From Micropterix aruncella (lineage: Eukaryota; Arthropoda; Insecta; Lepidoptera; Micropterigidae), in assembly GCA_944548615.1 (NCBI GenBank), contig OX155951.1, forward strand, positions 40,221,115 to 40,285,114: a stretch of DNA of 64,000 bases, written 5' to 3'. The notes beneath the pieces were generated by a model. It ran no database searches. It was not told the origin of the DNA and was given only the letters and a program-made list of their open reading frames with translations. Every line of letters starts with the position of its first letter. The first letter of the stretch is position 1. Below are positions 21,776 to 34,564 of this stretch, in pieces. The translations under genes and the position numbers were made by a program.

Positions 21776-22509
21776 TTATTTTATTTTTTATTTTTATTTT
21801 ATTTTTCTTAAAAACATACAGCATAAAAAAAATCGTATAAGCATAATATATATACCAGTAACAAAGCCAATGATGTTTTAAATTATTTTCTATATAAGGA
21901 TTAAATATGCTAAACAATACAAAATAAATAAAACCAAAAAGAATTTAAAAGTAACAGTTAAAATCGCTAGGTGTGAGTGTATGGATGTTAGTGTGTGTTT
22001 GTGTGATGGAGAGCATGTATGTGTGAGTGTGTGTATGTGTGTGTTTGTATATGTGTGTGCGTGTATGTATGTGTGTGTGGGCGTGTGTATCTGTAGTGCG
22101 AATGTGCATGTGAGTGCTTGTGCATGCTAATTCAATCCGATCTGATAATCAGCTTTTCACGTACCTCCTTAACAAAGGATCGACTATTCTGATGGTTAAA
22201 TATGTCAATATCGTTAAAGCATACATTGTATGCATGCATAACGCGCGGCAATAACGAATTGGAACCATAGTTAGTGTTGAACCTTGGTACGTAAAAAGTT
22301 GAGTGAGCACGTGCGAGTCGGGAAGGCGCTCGTATGCTCACCCTACTCAGGAGGTATGAACTGTCCAACCCAGTATGAACAATTTTATGTAGAAACGACA
22401 TATCTGATACTACTCGCCGGTCCTCTAATGTCTCTAATTATATGGATTATTATATGGGTATTATTAAACGGGTAATATTATATGGGTATTATTAAAGCGA
22501 TATTATTAT
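21776..22509 (-). mobile_element. 5'-truncated LINE insertion with 21-bp target duplication
   Basis: The reverse strand carries a LINE C-terminus (22435-22132) reading LEDRRVVSDMSFLHKIVHTG, then LLSRVSIRAPSRLARAHSTF and NTNYGSNSLLPRVMHAYN, in CR1/jockey style. An A/T-rich tail lies at 21776-21815. A 21-bp direct repeat starting ACTAAAACGGG is present at 21754-21774 and 22510-22530, just outside, so this is a complete 734-bp target-primed insertion. Between the coding start and the 5' junction (22440-22509) are two imperfect copies of ATATGGGTATTATTAAA that resemble the target, which suggests template-switch filler at the 5' end. Confidence 0.8.
21965..22115. repeat. (GT)n-rich microsatellite in the LINE 3' UTR
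   Basis: Interrupted GTGTGTRTGTG repeats over about 150 bases, inside the 3' UTR of the reverse-strand LINE. Confidence 0.8.
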
Positions 22510-22530
22510 ACTAAAACGGGTATTATTATT

Positions 22531-24649
<2,119 letters not shown>

Positions 24650-24849
24650 NNNNNNNNNNNNNNNNNNNNNNNNNNNNNNNNNNNNNNNNNNNNNNNNNNN
24701 NNNNNNNNNNNNNNNNNNNNNNNNNNNNNNNNNNNNNNNNNNNNNNNNNNNNNNNNNNNNNNNNNNNNNNNNNNNNNNNNNNNNNNNNNNNNNNNNNNNN
24801 NNNNNNNNNNNNNNNNNNNNNNNNNNNNNNNNNNNNNNNNNNNNNNNNN
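24650..24849. other. Assembly gap (200 N)
   Basis: Exactly 200 N inside the PLE, between its left inverted arm and its coding region. The true length is unknown. The missing part should hold the loop of the inverted structure and the N terminus of the polyprotein. Confidence 0.99.
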
Positions 24850-24906
24850 ACACCGACTCAAAATGTGAACCATTTTAGTTTTGGTAATGATGTTGTTAAA
24901 TTTTGA

Positions 24907-26997
24907 CGTAATTTAAGATGGCGCGAATTTTGGCATTCAAATCAAAAGGATAACAATAATAATATTAAATTACACAATGCACTATCTCAATTTCGTCCAC
25001 ACTCTAATAAAGAACCCCCTCCATTACCAAAAAATCATCCGGTAGAAAATTTTATTACTATTTTATTAAACAAAGTAACACAGCCATCTTTTCTAAATAG
25101 CCTCAAGCCAACATCAAACTTGTCAGTAGATGAACGTGCAGCTCTTGAGAGTCTTAGCAAGGATACCAGCATCGTCATTTTGCCGGCTGATAAAGGTTCC
25201 ACTACTGTCATACTTAACAAAACTGACTATGTTACTGAAGGCTTGAGACAACTTAGAGATGAAACTTTCTATAAAAAACTATCCAGAGATCCAAACAAAA
25301 ATTTTGCAGTGAAAATAAAAAAATATATTGAACAAAATAAATCAAATGAAAAATTATCAGACGAAGATGTTAAAACTTTAATTCCTGATCCTATCCGAAC
25401 TCCAAATTTTTACCTATTACCTAAAATTCACAAGCCTAATAATCCTGGACGACCGATAGTCGCAAGCTTTAACTCTCCGACAGAAAGAATTTCGGCTTTT
25501 GTAGATTATTTTTTACAACCTTTTGTGAAAAATCTAAATTCTCATATCAAAGACAGCTATCATTTTATTGATATTTTAAATAATACTGTAATTCCAAAGT
25601 CAGACGACCTATTATTTGTTACTATTGACGCCATATCCCTGTATACCAATATTCCTCATAATTTAGGATTGGAAGCCATTTCTTATTTTCTTGATGAGAG
25701 ACCTCATCCTCAAATACCTTCTACAGATTTTCTTTGCAAATTAGCCGAGTTTGTCTTAACGTGTAATGCTTTTTCCTTTGAAGATGAATTTTATCTTCAA
25801 ATTAAAGGGACTGCTATGGGAACTCGAATGGCACCTTCGTATGCCAACCTTTTCATGGGATTATTCGAGCAAAATTTTCTTCAAACGCAAAATTTAAAAC
25901 CCATATTATGGTATAGATTTATTGACGACATAGTAATGATTTGGCCACACGGACAAACTACTTTAACAACCTTTCTTGACGACTTAAATAATTTTGGCCC
26001 TTTGAATTTCACTCATACCATTTCTAAATCACAAATTACTTTCTTAGATGTTGATTTAACAATTTCCGAAGGTAAAATTAAAACCGCGATTCATATAAAA
26101 CCTACAAATAAAGAACAGTATTTACACTTTGATAGCTGTCATCCATTTCACACCAAGAGATCCATTCCCTATTCAATGTCCATTCGCGGACACCGTTTAG
26201 TTAACAACAAAGAAAATTTAGATAAATATCTCAATAATCTAAAGCAATCTCTTCTTGAAAGAAAATACCCTGCTCCTCTATTGGATAAACATATTCTAAA
26301 CTCTGAAGTAAAATATATACCAAAACCTAAAATTACTTCAAATAAAAATAAAAATAATAATAATAATAAAATCTTCCTTAGCACCACTTATTTTCCTGGT
26401 GCTGAGAAACTGCGAGATATATTATCAGATTTATTCCCCATCATTTCTAATGATGCATCCACTAAGGATCTCTTAGATTCACCGCCAATTTTATCTTTCC
26501 GCAGACCACCTAATATTAGATCAATATTAAACAAAACAAAAAATAATCAAAATTTCTCTATTGGTAATAATACTTTTGGCCTTCAACCTTGCGGTCGTCC
26601 ACGTTGTAAAACTTGTCCTTTGTTAGATCTAAGTCCTTTTTTTACCAGTCCAAATACTACTAATAGTTACAGGGTTCCCTTTCATTGCAGTTGTATTTCA
26701 AAAAATATAGTATATCAACTTCTGTGCAGGACTTGTGATGCCTTTTATATCGGTGAAACAACAACACCACTTAACATTAGACTAAATAATCATAGGGCTA
26801 GTGTAGGAAATGAAAGCCAACTCCCAATATCTTTACATGCCAGGGCGCATAATTTATCTTTTGATCAATGTTTTAAAGTTAAAATAATAAAATGCCTGGG
26901 TGATAATGCAAAGGAAAGGGACGTCAAATCTTGGGAATTAGCTTATATTTATATTTTAGGCGCTTGCAAAGGTTCCGGTCTCAATAGGCAAAATTAA
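24907..26997 (+). CDS. Penelope-like reverse transcriptase with GIY-YIG endonuclease
   Basis: This is the polyprotein of a PLE, which makes cDNA at a nicked chromosomal site. The frame is open from 24907 (RNLRWREFWHSN) to 26997. No in-frame ATG precedes the conserved region (25120 is TTG), so the real start lies upstream, beyond an in-frame TGA at 24904-24906 and probably in the gap. Numbering from 25120: ILPADKGSTTVIL (20-32); YLLPKIHKP (98-106); RT motif A VTIDAISLYTNIP with Asp170; motif B TAMGTRMAPSYANL (231-244); motif C RFIDD with Asp269-Asp270; TFLDVDL (307-313); Cys cluster CGRPRCKTC (491-499); GIY-YIG nuclease VYQL...FYIGET (531-547) with Arg554, His558 and Glu606. All visible catalytic residues are kept. 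The TGA would block translation unless it is an error or read through. Confidence 0.92.
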   Translation, partial: RNLRWREFWHSNQKDNNNNIKLHNALSQFRPHSNKEPPPLPKNHPVENFITILLNKVTQPSFLNSLKPTSNLSVDERAALESLSKDTSIVILPADKGSTTVILNKTDYVTEGLRQLRDETFYKKLSRDPNKNFAVKIKKYIEQNKSNEKLSDEDVKTLIPDPIRTPNFYLLPKIHKPNNPGRPIVASFNSPTERISAFVDYFLQPFVKNLNSHIKDSYHFIDILNNTVIPKSDDLLFVTIDAISLYTNIPHNLGLEAISYFLDERPHPQIPSTDFLCKLAEFVLTCNAFSFEDEFYLQIKGTAMGTRMAPSYANLFMGLFEQNFLQTQNLKPILWYRFIDDIVMIWPHGQTTLTTFLDDLNNFGPLNFTHTISKSQITFLDVDLTISEGKIKTAIHIKPTNKEQYLHFDSCHPFHTKRSIPYSMSIRGHRLVNNKENLDKYLNNLKQSLLERKYPAPLLDKHILNSEVKYIPKPKITSNKNKNNNNNKIFLSTTYFPGAEKLRDILSDLFPIISNDASTKDLLDSPPILSFRRPPNIRSILNKTKNNQNFSIGNNTFGLQPCGRPRCKTCPLLDLSPFFTSPNTTNSYRVPFHCSCISKNIVYQLLCRTCDAFYIGETTTPLNIRLNNHRASVGNESQLPISLHARAHNLSFDQCFKVKIIKCLGDNAKERDVKSWELAYIYILGACKGSGLNRQN

Positions 26998-27468
26998 TAA
27001 GGTTTATCATATTATCATAATCATCAAATGCTTTTTATTTTAATTTATAATCATTCATTTAAAATAACGTTTTGCACGGTTGGTTATGGTACCTTAACTA
27101 AATCGTGTAAAATATTATTAATCCATTTCTTTTTGTTCGATTCCTTGAATTTAAATTTTCAACGAATTGTTCGATTTCAGAAATGTCACATATCTTGACG
27201 ACGGCTGAGCCGAAATATTGATATACATTTTATAACAATCATTAATATTTAAGAAACACTAATCGCCTATTATTTTCCAGCATTCATTCTCGTCTCGCAT
27301 TGTTGTGTTGCCGCTACCATTTTAATCAAGTTCCAATACCACAGCAGGAAACACCTAGCAAGCGCTGAAGGAAGAGAAGAATAAGGCGTGGAGTCACTCC
27401 TGGTCACCACAGACCAGATAAGTGCCCTTTCATTATTTTATCATTTCATTTATTTAGTAATAAACATA
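26998..27468 (+). repeat. PLE 3' UTR / pseudo-LTR, right arm
   Basis: AT-rich DNA after the stop codon, with the hammerhead-like motif near its middle and GCGTTTACCGC-free sequence ending GTAATAAACATA. It pairs exactly with the left arm, so both ends of the insertion carry this segment in inverted orientation. Confidence 0.75.
27181..27230 (+). ncRNA. Hammerhead-like ribozyme motif in PLE pseudo-LTR
   Basis: PLEs of many eukaryotes carry small type I hammerhead ribozymes in their pseudo-LTRs. Here TTGACGA (consensus CUGANGA, first base changed) is followed by stem II GGC-TGA-GCC (one extra C before it), GAAA, and a small stem III ATA-TTGA-TAT. The outer strands AAATGT and ACATTT can pair as stem I. 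The core is close but not perfect, so cleavage is uncertain. Confidence 0.4.
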
Positions 27469-27639
27469 ATTTCAATTTGAAAAAATAATAATTTACACAT
27501 TTACAATCAAATATATATATATATATAGAACGCGCAAATTTTACCTACTTATTCATAATCCAATTGGACTTTAACCCTTACAACCCTTTCTAGCCGTAGT
27601 AACCTTGGAATTCTCCACATTTAAACAAGTCTTTGTTCT

Positions 27640-27990
27640 CGGTACTCGCATGTCCGAGGGAGATTGGAAGCAAGCCCGGCGGAAAGCGTGAAACACACTT
27701 GAGAAAACTCCTTCAATTAAGATACAATCGCCCGCTGATTGTCACAGTGAGGCGCGGCGGGAAGCGGGGCGACGCGCGGCGGCGGCGCGGGGGAGGGGCG
27801 ACCGGAAGTCGCCGCCCGCCATCTTGCGATCGGTCCGTTATCTCGGCAAAGTTGCCGCGCATTAGCGTTGGTGCGCACGGGCCGATCCCGCGCCAACTTG
27901 TCCAATGTAGGTATTTCAAACTGTGGCAGTTCTGACCCGGAAAATGGTTGTGCTAAATGATTCACCGCCGCAGAAGCAGATGTAGCGGCA
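27640..27990. other. GC-rich, CpG-dense island
   Basis: Strongly GC-rich centre (27745-27900) in an AT-rich background, with CGCGGCGGCGGCGCGGG and the CCCGCCATCTTGCGATCGG block (GCCAT core of PHO/YY1-type sites). Frames on both strands are arginine- or proline-rich by composition. It begins about 170 bp right of the PLE. Possible promoter, CpG island or Polycomb-type element; unproven. Confidence 0.3.
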
Positions 27991-28534
27991 AAAAGTGCTG
28001 CTTCAAATGATCTAACTTTAAAACCGGTCATATGCAGGTTGCACAAGTGCGTCGTGGGTTCCGAATAAATAAAAAATGAGTTCTTGTTTGTTAATAGACT
28101 CCTAAATCGTTCTGAACATGATTTGTTTTTACATACATTGATATAAAATACATTTAGTAGCTTATTAAAAAAATTCACACAATAGCTCTAACTACGAGTA
28201 GTATGAAGAATATATTTTGTATAAAAATATGTACATATTTAAATATTAAAAAAAAAATTTTTTTATTTATTAAAGTCCATAGAAAATACATTTATTGACA
28301 AAATATTGACATATATTTTACTTGCAGTGTTGTCATTTTAACAGGAATTGGTTAATTTCCCTCTGCGAAACTTTCATAAAGGCGATTTTAACTATCTATT
28401 CGGAGTAAACTTCTCCCTTGTAAAAAAAAAGAAATTGTATTCTTTTTAAGACTAAAAAAAATAGGTCCAAAAAAATAACTCTGAAATAAAAACCTAAATT
28501 AAAACTCTGACTTGAAGAGATTATTGAATATAAT

Positions 28535-29190
28535 AATAGGCGGGTTCGCTCTTAAATGGTTTGCTGACTATCTATCAAGCAGTTTACAACACACTAAAAT
28601 AAATTAGTCCAGATAGAAACATCTCCTTCGGTGTGACACATGAAAATGTACTCGCATCATTGCTGTTTCTTCTATAAATTAAGCTGTTAAGCTGACCCTT
28701 TAGAAGGAGGCACTATTTTATTTGCCAATGACACTGCGCTAATATTCAGCAAAAACACTTCGAATAATAGGTTTTAACTGGCGGGAGAGTGAAAAAATGG
28801 GTTAAACAAAATCTATTAAATATAAATATAAGCAAGACTAACTACATAACATCCTAACATCCTCCATTACCGATAGATTTGCTAATACTAGAAAACATTT
28901 AAATGTCAAAAATCATTTTTGTGACCCACATTATCGGAAATTTGCAATCGTATTATTATCTAAAGGATATGTCAGTAGAAATATCTAAGCATCTTGATTA
29001 ACAATCGCTTTAGTTGATTGATTGATTGTAATATTGGAGTCCTGTCCACCCTAGAACGGGCTAGTCCCAGTTGGGTGACAGAAACAAATAAGCAAAAGGT
29101 TAAGGTTTTGCCATTCGGTTTCTGTTATTTTTGTAAGCTAATCAATGTTTTATAGTAATTAATTCTTAAATAAAATAAAATAAATAAAGT
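28535..29190 (+). pseudogene. Decayed LINE reverse transcriptase palm
   Basis: Broken frames translate in order as GFALKWFADYLSSSLQHTK (RGxALxWFxSYL motif), GVTHENVLASLLFLL (degraded GVPQGSVLGPLLFLLYIND), GTILFANDTALIFS (catalytic FADD changed to FAND) and WVKQNLLNIN. This is the RT domain of a jockey/CR1-type LINE. A 3' UTR-like stretch ends in AAATAAAATAAAATAAATAA near 29170-29188. Stops and loss of a catalytic aspartate show it is dead. Confidence 0.7.
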
Positions 29191-30650
29191 TGGAATGCAT
29201 ATATAGAGACGATGGCTAATAAAATTAGATAATTAATGTATACTTTAAAATTACTGAGAACCTTATCTCAAAAAAACTAATAAGGTGCGTATACCATGCT
29301 TTGGCCAATAGTGTCATGCCTTTCATGCCTTTCATATGGTATATTTGAATGGCGTGCAGCTACTCTCTCTGCTCTGGCCCCTCTCATAAAAGCACCGAAA
29401 GTTTTAATAAGGGTAATCAATAGCCCGTCTGCTATTTTATTCAGAGAATTCAAGTGATTAATGTAGGATAAACGTATTCAAAAGTTGTTTTACTAGACTT
29501 GAGGTTGCAGCAAAGCCGTAACTCTAAAATTGCAACCAAGTCATGTTTGATGGACAAATACCGAAATGAATCTACAACGACGGTCAAATATAAATTCAGT
29601 TAATTAGATTCCTGGTTTTATTTTCTATAAATTTTATATATTTGAATTAATTTCTTCAGATATTTAATTAGATTATTTCCTTCAGCTATCATGTTAATAT
29701 TATAATAATATTAATTACTATTGTTTTTAGACTCTGACTATATTTGATTTGATTTTATGGACTTTTTTTCGTTATATAACAAATATTATAATCACTATGA
29801 TCGCTGATATACTATTTTTAAATTGTTTTATTTATTTTATTACATGGATGTAACATCATTATAAAGATGAAAAATTTATAACCTTTTTTTATATATTCTT
29901 ACTGCTCGATATGAAATAAGTAATTATAAATGTTTTCCTGGATGCTATTTATTTACGATAGATATAAATGTTAGAAAAGCGACGGGCATTAGCCTAGTTG
30001 GGTCTATTTTGGTCAACCTTTTTACTGTAAAACTAAAAATAGCACAATTTAATTTAAATATACTTTTTTTCTTATAACCTGATTATATCAAGCATGCGAA
30101 TGGTGGCAGTTACGCAGCAGTGGATTCTTATAATTCTAATAATTATACATAAATATAATCTGTGTCGGTAAATTTTGAAATTGCATACATATCAGAATTT
30201 GCATTAGAAAGTGTTAAAGCTAATAGTATTCGACATAATAACCCCTCCAACGCCGGGTCAGCAACCCCATCTAATACACCAATGGGATCGTTAGGTCTTC
30301 GCATTTACATACATCGTAAAAAATCTGCAAACATAATTGTTAGTAAATACCGAGGGGCAGCAACGTGCGGATGCACCAGACAAATAAATTTTCTATTAAT
30401 TTTCATATCAACACAAATAAGAATATATCAAACAATATTCATTCTCTATGACTACCTTATTCGATAGGCCGACAATAATAATCGATGCAGCTGTAAAAAA
30501 CGACTTAAAATCCCCTTACGTGGTCCACTACACCTGTTCTTTTCTCCAAGTCTGCTTTACATTTCATTTTCTTTTACTCAATTTCATAATGATACCGTTG
30601 TCCAAGTCGTAACCATGAATGTCTCTATCGTAATTCCAATATCAAAAGAA
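29191..30650. other. Mostly AT-rich, no gene seen
   Basis: A less AT-rich patch at 29285-29470 includes a duplicated CATGCCTTT and resembles the other AT-poor islands. The 101-codon frame at 30162-30467 is unrecognised. GACGGGCATTAGCCTAGTTG near 29981 recalls LINE 3' ends. Confidence 0.35.
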
Positions 30651-31241
30651 CAAAGGTAGCCCTTCACCACAGGGTTTTCGATTTGCGACGGAAAAAGTTT
30701 CGTTGCGCAATATCTGGGGAGTACGGCGGGTGAGGTAGGATGTCCCAGCGAAGCGTTTCTATTAAGTTCTTGACCTGCATCGCGATGTGTGGTCGAGCAT
30801 GGTCATGCTGGAAAATTACCTTGTCATGCCTTTCAGCGTATTCCGGCCGTTTTATCTTCACAACATCGCTCAAATTCCTGAGCTGAGCTCGATAGCGATC
30901 GCCCGTGATGGTTTCTCCCGGTTTCAGCAGCTCGTAATAGTTGACACCCTTTTGGTCTCACCAAATGCAAGCATTATCTTGGATCCGTGGATGTCTCTCT
31001 TCGGCGTGTCTGTTGAGGGGGATGGATGGGATTGACCGGTGTACGAGCGATTTTTTATGCGTTTGGGGTTCTTGTAAAAGATCCACTTTTCGTCGCCGGT
31101 GATTATTCTGTGGAGAAAACCTTTTCTTTTTTGACGGCGAAGAAGCATTTCACAAGTCATAAAACGCCTTTCAATGACTCTTGGCTTCAACTCGTGAGGT
31201 ACCCAATGCCCTTCCTTTTGAATGACTCCCATACATTTTAA
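30650..31241 (-). pseudogene. mariner transposase fragment (DD34D, inactivated)
   Basis: The reverse strand encodes the catalytic two-thirds of a mariner transposase. The first part (31232-30965) reads GHWVPHELKPRVIERRF, RQKRKGFLHRIITGDEKWI (first catalytic Asp) and DIHGSKIMLAFG. A frameshift near 30960 leads into YYELLKPGETITGDRYRAQL, then RHDKVIFQHDHARPHIAMQV (second Asp), then ILPHPPYSPDIAQRN. The third catalytic residue, expected 34 residues after the second (usually APSD), is Asn here. The N-terminal DNA-binding helices and terminal repeats are not seen. Non-functional. Confidence 0.9.
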
Positions 31242-31311
31242 ACTTCTCTAAACGATTGATATTTCACATTGATTACTAAAATTATGTTATATTTATAATA
31301 ATATTTCGACC

Positions 31312-31755
31312 GAAATCGTAACAAAAACCGCGTGATATAATTGAAGTCGGTGAATCAGTACGGGCAAATAAACGACTTTAATTTTTTTTGGTAAAACTCA
31401 ATAAAAAAAATATTTTCGGACTTTTTTTATTATAAAAAAATATTAAAAAAATAGTATCAACATTTGTGGTAAATTTAAAAAATACTTGACTGATAGATAA
31501 AAGTCTGACAAGCATTGAGCGTTGCGCCATCTAGCGGTACGTAAAATATCGGGAATATTGTTTATTAGCGATATTTAACCTATTGCTAGATGACGCAGCG
31601 CGCTTAATGCGTATCCAAATTTTATTTATCAGTCAAATTTAACAAAAATATATATTTTTTTTAAGAAAATATGTTAAAAGTGGCTTGTTGCTCGTACTGA
31701 TTCACCCACCTCGAGGACGTTATATTGCACATTGACTAATACAAAACTCATCCTG
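31312..31755. mobile_element. Palindromic MITE, copy M2
   Basis: Relative of 11861-12276. The right end reads AAAACTCATCCTG and is followed by TA. The inverted inner blocks GAAGTCGGTGAATCAGTACG and CGTACTGATTCACCCAC are shared, and the central arms are GCGCCATCTAGCGG and TTGCTAGATGACGC. The left terminus is eroded or replaced. It sits about 70 bp from the mariner relic. Confidence 0.65.
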
Positions 31756-31789
31756 TATAATACGAACCATCACAACCCAAGCGGAGCTG

Positions 31790-32230
31790 AGATCTACTTA
31801 GGGAATACTTCAGCCCCCTTCTGACAATTTACCCAAAATTTAGTCCTACTAGAAATTCTGTCCTAATACTTATTTCTACTCCTACTCTTGTTGTGTCCAT
31901 GGTGCAAGTCTCTGGAATGATCTCCCAGCAAATATACAAAACTCTGTTAGAATTATTCAAGTCTCACACCTACTTCTAAAAGTACTACTTCTCTAAGAAA
32001 TAACTAATTATTCCCTTTCTCTCTCCTTCTTCTCCTAAATTCCTCTCCTATAGCATTCTTAGTTTAAATTAGAGTTGTTTGTTTCATACGCTTATAAATT
32101 TATTTGTTTATTTAATAAATCTTTAATTACAAAACGCTTGCATATACCACTGCACTGTGATTAGGTTAGTTGTAAGATATGGCCATATGGCAATAAGGTC
32201 GCCTTTTTGTATTTTATTTTTGAGTACGCA
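31790..32230 (+). pseudogene. LINE C-terminal stub with 3' tail
   Basis: The frame near 31905-31990 reads LWNDLPANIQNSVRIIQVSH then a stop, the usual WNxLPxxI...S...FK ending of CR1/jockey ORF2. The 3' UTR ends with TTAGTTGTAAGATATGGCCA and CAATAAGGTCGCCTTTTTGT. The same tail block occurs at 39.4 and 46.5 kb and in the SINE at 37.8 kb. Confidence 0.65.
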
Positions 32231-32369
32231 TAAAGAGTTTAATAATATAACTAGTACTACAAGGGGAGGGTTTTCGCTGTTTCAATGGAGTCCGCTACTC
32301 TCATATTGTACTCTTGGACGCCCCCGGAGGTAATCGAATATCGTGGTTCTACCCTAAACAATTTTCTAT

Positions 32370-32590
32370 AATGTTTTTTTGAGCGCGTTGCGCAATTCCC
32401 TTGCGCCCGCGGCCGATTTCATTAAGGCGTCGCGGCGCCTGACGCCGACGCGGCGTCGGTATCGGTATCTACGGTGCGGGCGCGGGCGGTGCGGGCCTTG
32501 CATGACTTAAGATGTGCATTAAATATTCTCCATGCCCGTAGTCATTCGGCCGCCCTCGCCGGGTAACTACCCGCGTTTTTATTTATCTTT
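32370..32590. other. GC-rich island without coding potential
   Basis: CpG-dense run (CGGCGTCGGTATCGG, GCGGGCGCGGGCGGTGC) followed by TTAAGATGTGCATTAAATA. No frame of interest. Candidate regulatory sequence. Confidence 0.25.
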
Positions 32591-32811
32591 TTACGACTAT
32601 GTAACGCAGCAATGCTCCCCTGCCTTGTGTCTGCTTGTATGAATAGTTAAAATTCACCTTTTCCTCGTGAGTGTATCTGAGCAGCGGAGCTGAGCGGGGT
32701 TATTCTCTAGTTTTAACTTTTGCTTCTTTGTTATCCTGACGGTGACTACATTGGAATTAAACAGAGAATATGTATTTGTTCCTTTGTTATGGTAATATTA
32801 AAATAAACAAT

Positions 32812-33130
32812 GGACTCGATTGCGTTTCTCTTGAACTAAAATCGGAAATTAGTTTATACGAACGAGACAGAGCAGTACGTCAGAGCAGAATGTGAAATGA
32901 ACGGTGGTCACTTTTCCTCATTAAAACTACCCACTGAAAATAAAGCAGCTAAATCTAACACCGCACGAAATGTGTTCAAACTTATTTCGGCGTCCTATAA
33001 GTTCGACAGGTTGTTTCGGTGCCGGAAAATCGACGATAGTTCATTTCATATTCCGTTCTAACGTATTGCTCTGTCTCTTTCGGTTGAACTAAGTTTCTAT
33101 TTTAGTTCACGAAGAAACGCAATCGGGCCC
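32812..33130. mobile_element. MITE with long inverted ends, copy G1
   Basis: About 319 bp. The left end (GGACTCGATTGCGTTTCT) and the reverse-complemented right end (GGGCCCGATTGCGTTTCT) match, imperfectly, for 70-80 bp, including GAGACAGAGCA and TACGT. A second copy lies at 62333-62600. Target duplication not resolved. No coding capacity. Confidence 0.7.
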
Positions 33131-33905
33131 AATATATAGGTACATTTCAGTGCATTGAGATGTTTCGTATATTTTTTAATTCTATTTTTAATATTTAGAC
33201 AATATTTTTCGTTTTATTTTTCATTTTAATTTTAAATTAATATTTAATATTAACACACTCTAATGGTGGATTTTCCGTTTCTTAAATTGGTTTTTAATGT
33301 AGTTTTATATTTTCCGACTTCATTCTAATTTCTTATTATAATGAAATCGAAATAAACATTAAATTTTTTTAAATATTTAATTATTTTTTTTCTATTTATT
33401 CTGTACATTTCTTATTATTCTAGGATATACTTATATAAAATCAAATTTCTAAATATTTGAGTTTCTCGGTGCGGTTTTAAAATTAGTAAATAGGTAGCCA
33501 TACTGTATGTCTTTAGGGTTTTAGAAGTACCTATAAATAATGCATAAATTGAAGTGTTTGCTGTTTTTTTTAATTTATATAAATTTTGAATTTTGAAATT
33601 TGATTAATTTTATTTAGGATTTATGAAAGAGATCGGTAAAACGCTGATTTATAATTCGCGTGGTTAGCTCTCCGGTCGTAATCAATGTAAAACTGGTTGA
33701 TGTTGAACGGGTCCTAATTTTTAAGTTTACACAGAAACTATAATCACTTCACAATTGATAAGCGAAGTAAGGTCTCAAACGCGATGCATAATATTTCCAA
33801 ATATAGCGCATGATGAAGGGGAAATGGTACAGACCGAGGAAGATATATGACAAGATTTCCAATACTTTAGGCTAACTGGCGCAATACGGTGTATGGTGGA
33901 AAAGA
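33131..33905. other. AT-rich stretch, no gene seen
   Basis: Very AT-rich to about 33640, then a balanced part to 33900. No frame or repeat recognised. Confidence 0.35.
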
Positions 33906-33910
33906 AAGAA

Positions 33911-33966
33911 TGTCGAAAATAAGAATGGCCTTGCCGGTTACGGCAAGGCCATTCTTATTTTCGACA
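33911..33966. repeat. Perfect 26-bp inverted repeat, 4-nt loop
   Basis: Arms start TGTCGAAAATAAGAATGGCC, continue to a GCC-rich apex, and pair perfectly around a GTTA loop. No partner copy was seen in the window. Confidence 0.9.
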
Positions 33967-34564
33967 ATAGGACGCTCGGTAAGAATGGCATGAAAAGATG
34001 AAGAAAAAGAAGAAGGAGAATAATAGTGGGAATGGCTAAGATGGCGATACTTCGGAACGGCCGGCGAGACACGATGGCATTCTGAGAATCGTCAGCCGGG
34101 AGAGCAAGCAACGATAGTAAGAGAGAGCGGATAGGATTACCGATATGAATAGATACTTCTCAGCGAGTACAAACGAACCAAGCCAACTGAATTGACCTTG
34201 GCCGGCTCCCTTTTATATTGCCGGCATGCAATGCATTTGTGGCGATCGTGTTGATGAAATAGCGAATTACAGTGCGTTATGCAGTCGAAAATGTGCCCAC
34301 GGGTGTATTATTGTAAAATTAGAATGCGAATTGTGTTATGTATCTTCTTATTAAAAAGGTTTATAGCTCTGTAATATTGAAAATTTGGCTCGATATAGGT
34401 ATTATTTTTTTTTCTCTAAAACCTTAAGAACATTTAAAACTATGTATATACATTGTTTTATTATTCATAATATCGATCTATGTATACATATGTGAGACCT
34501 CGTACACGACAAAAATTCTAATTTGCTTTTTTTTGTTGGTGTGAAATAACGCGTGTCTAAGCGT

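Noticed and set aside
27633..28178. Arginine/proline-rich frames on both strands
   Set aside because: Composition effect of a CpG-dense island; overlapping frames of equal quality on opposite strands argue against coding.
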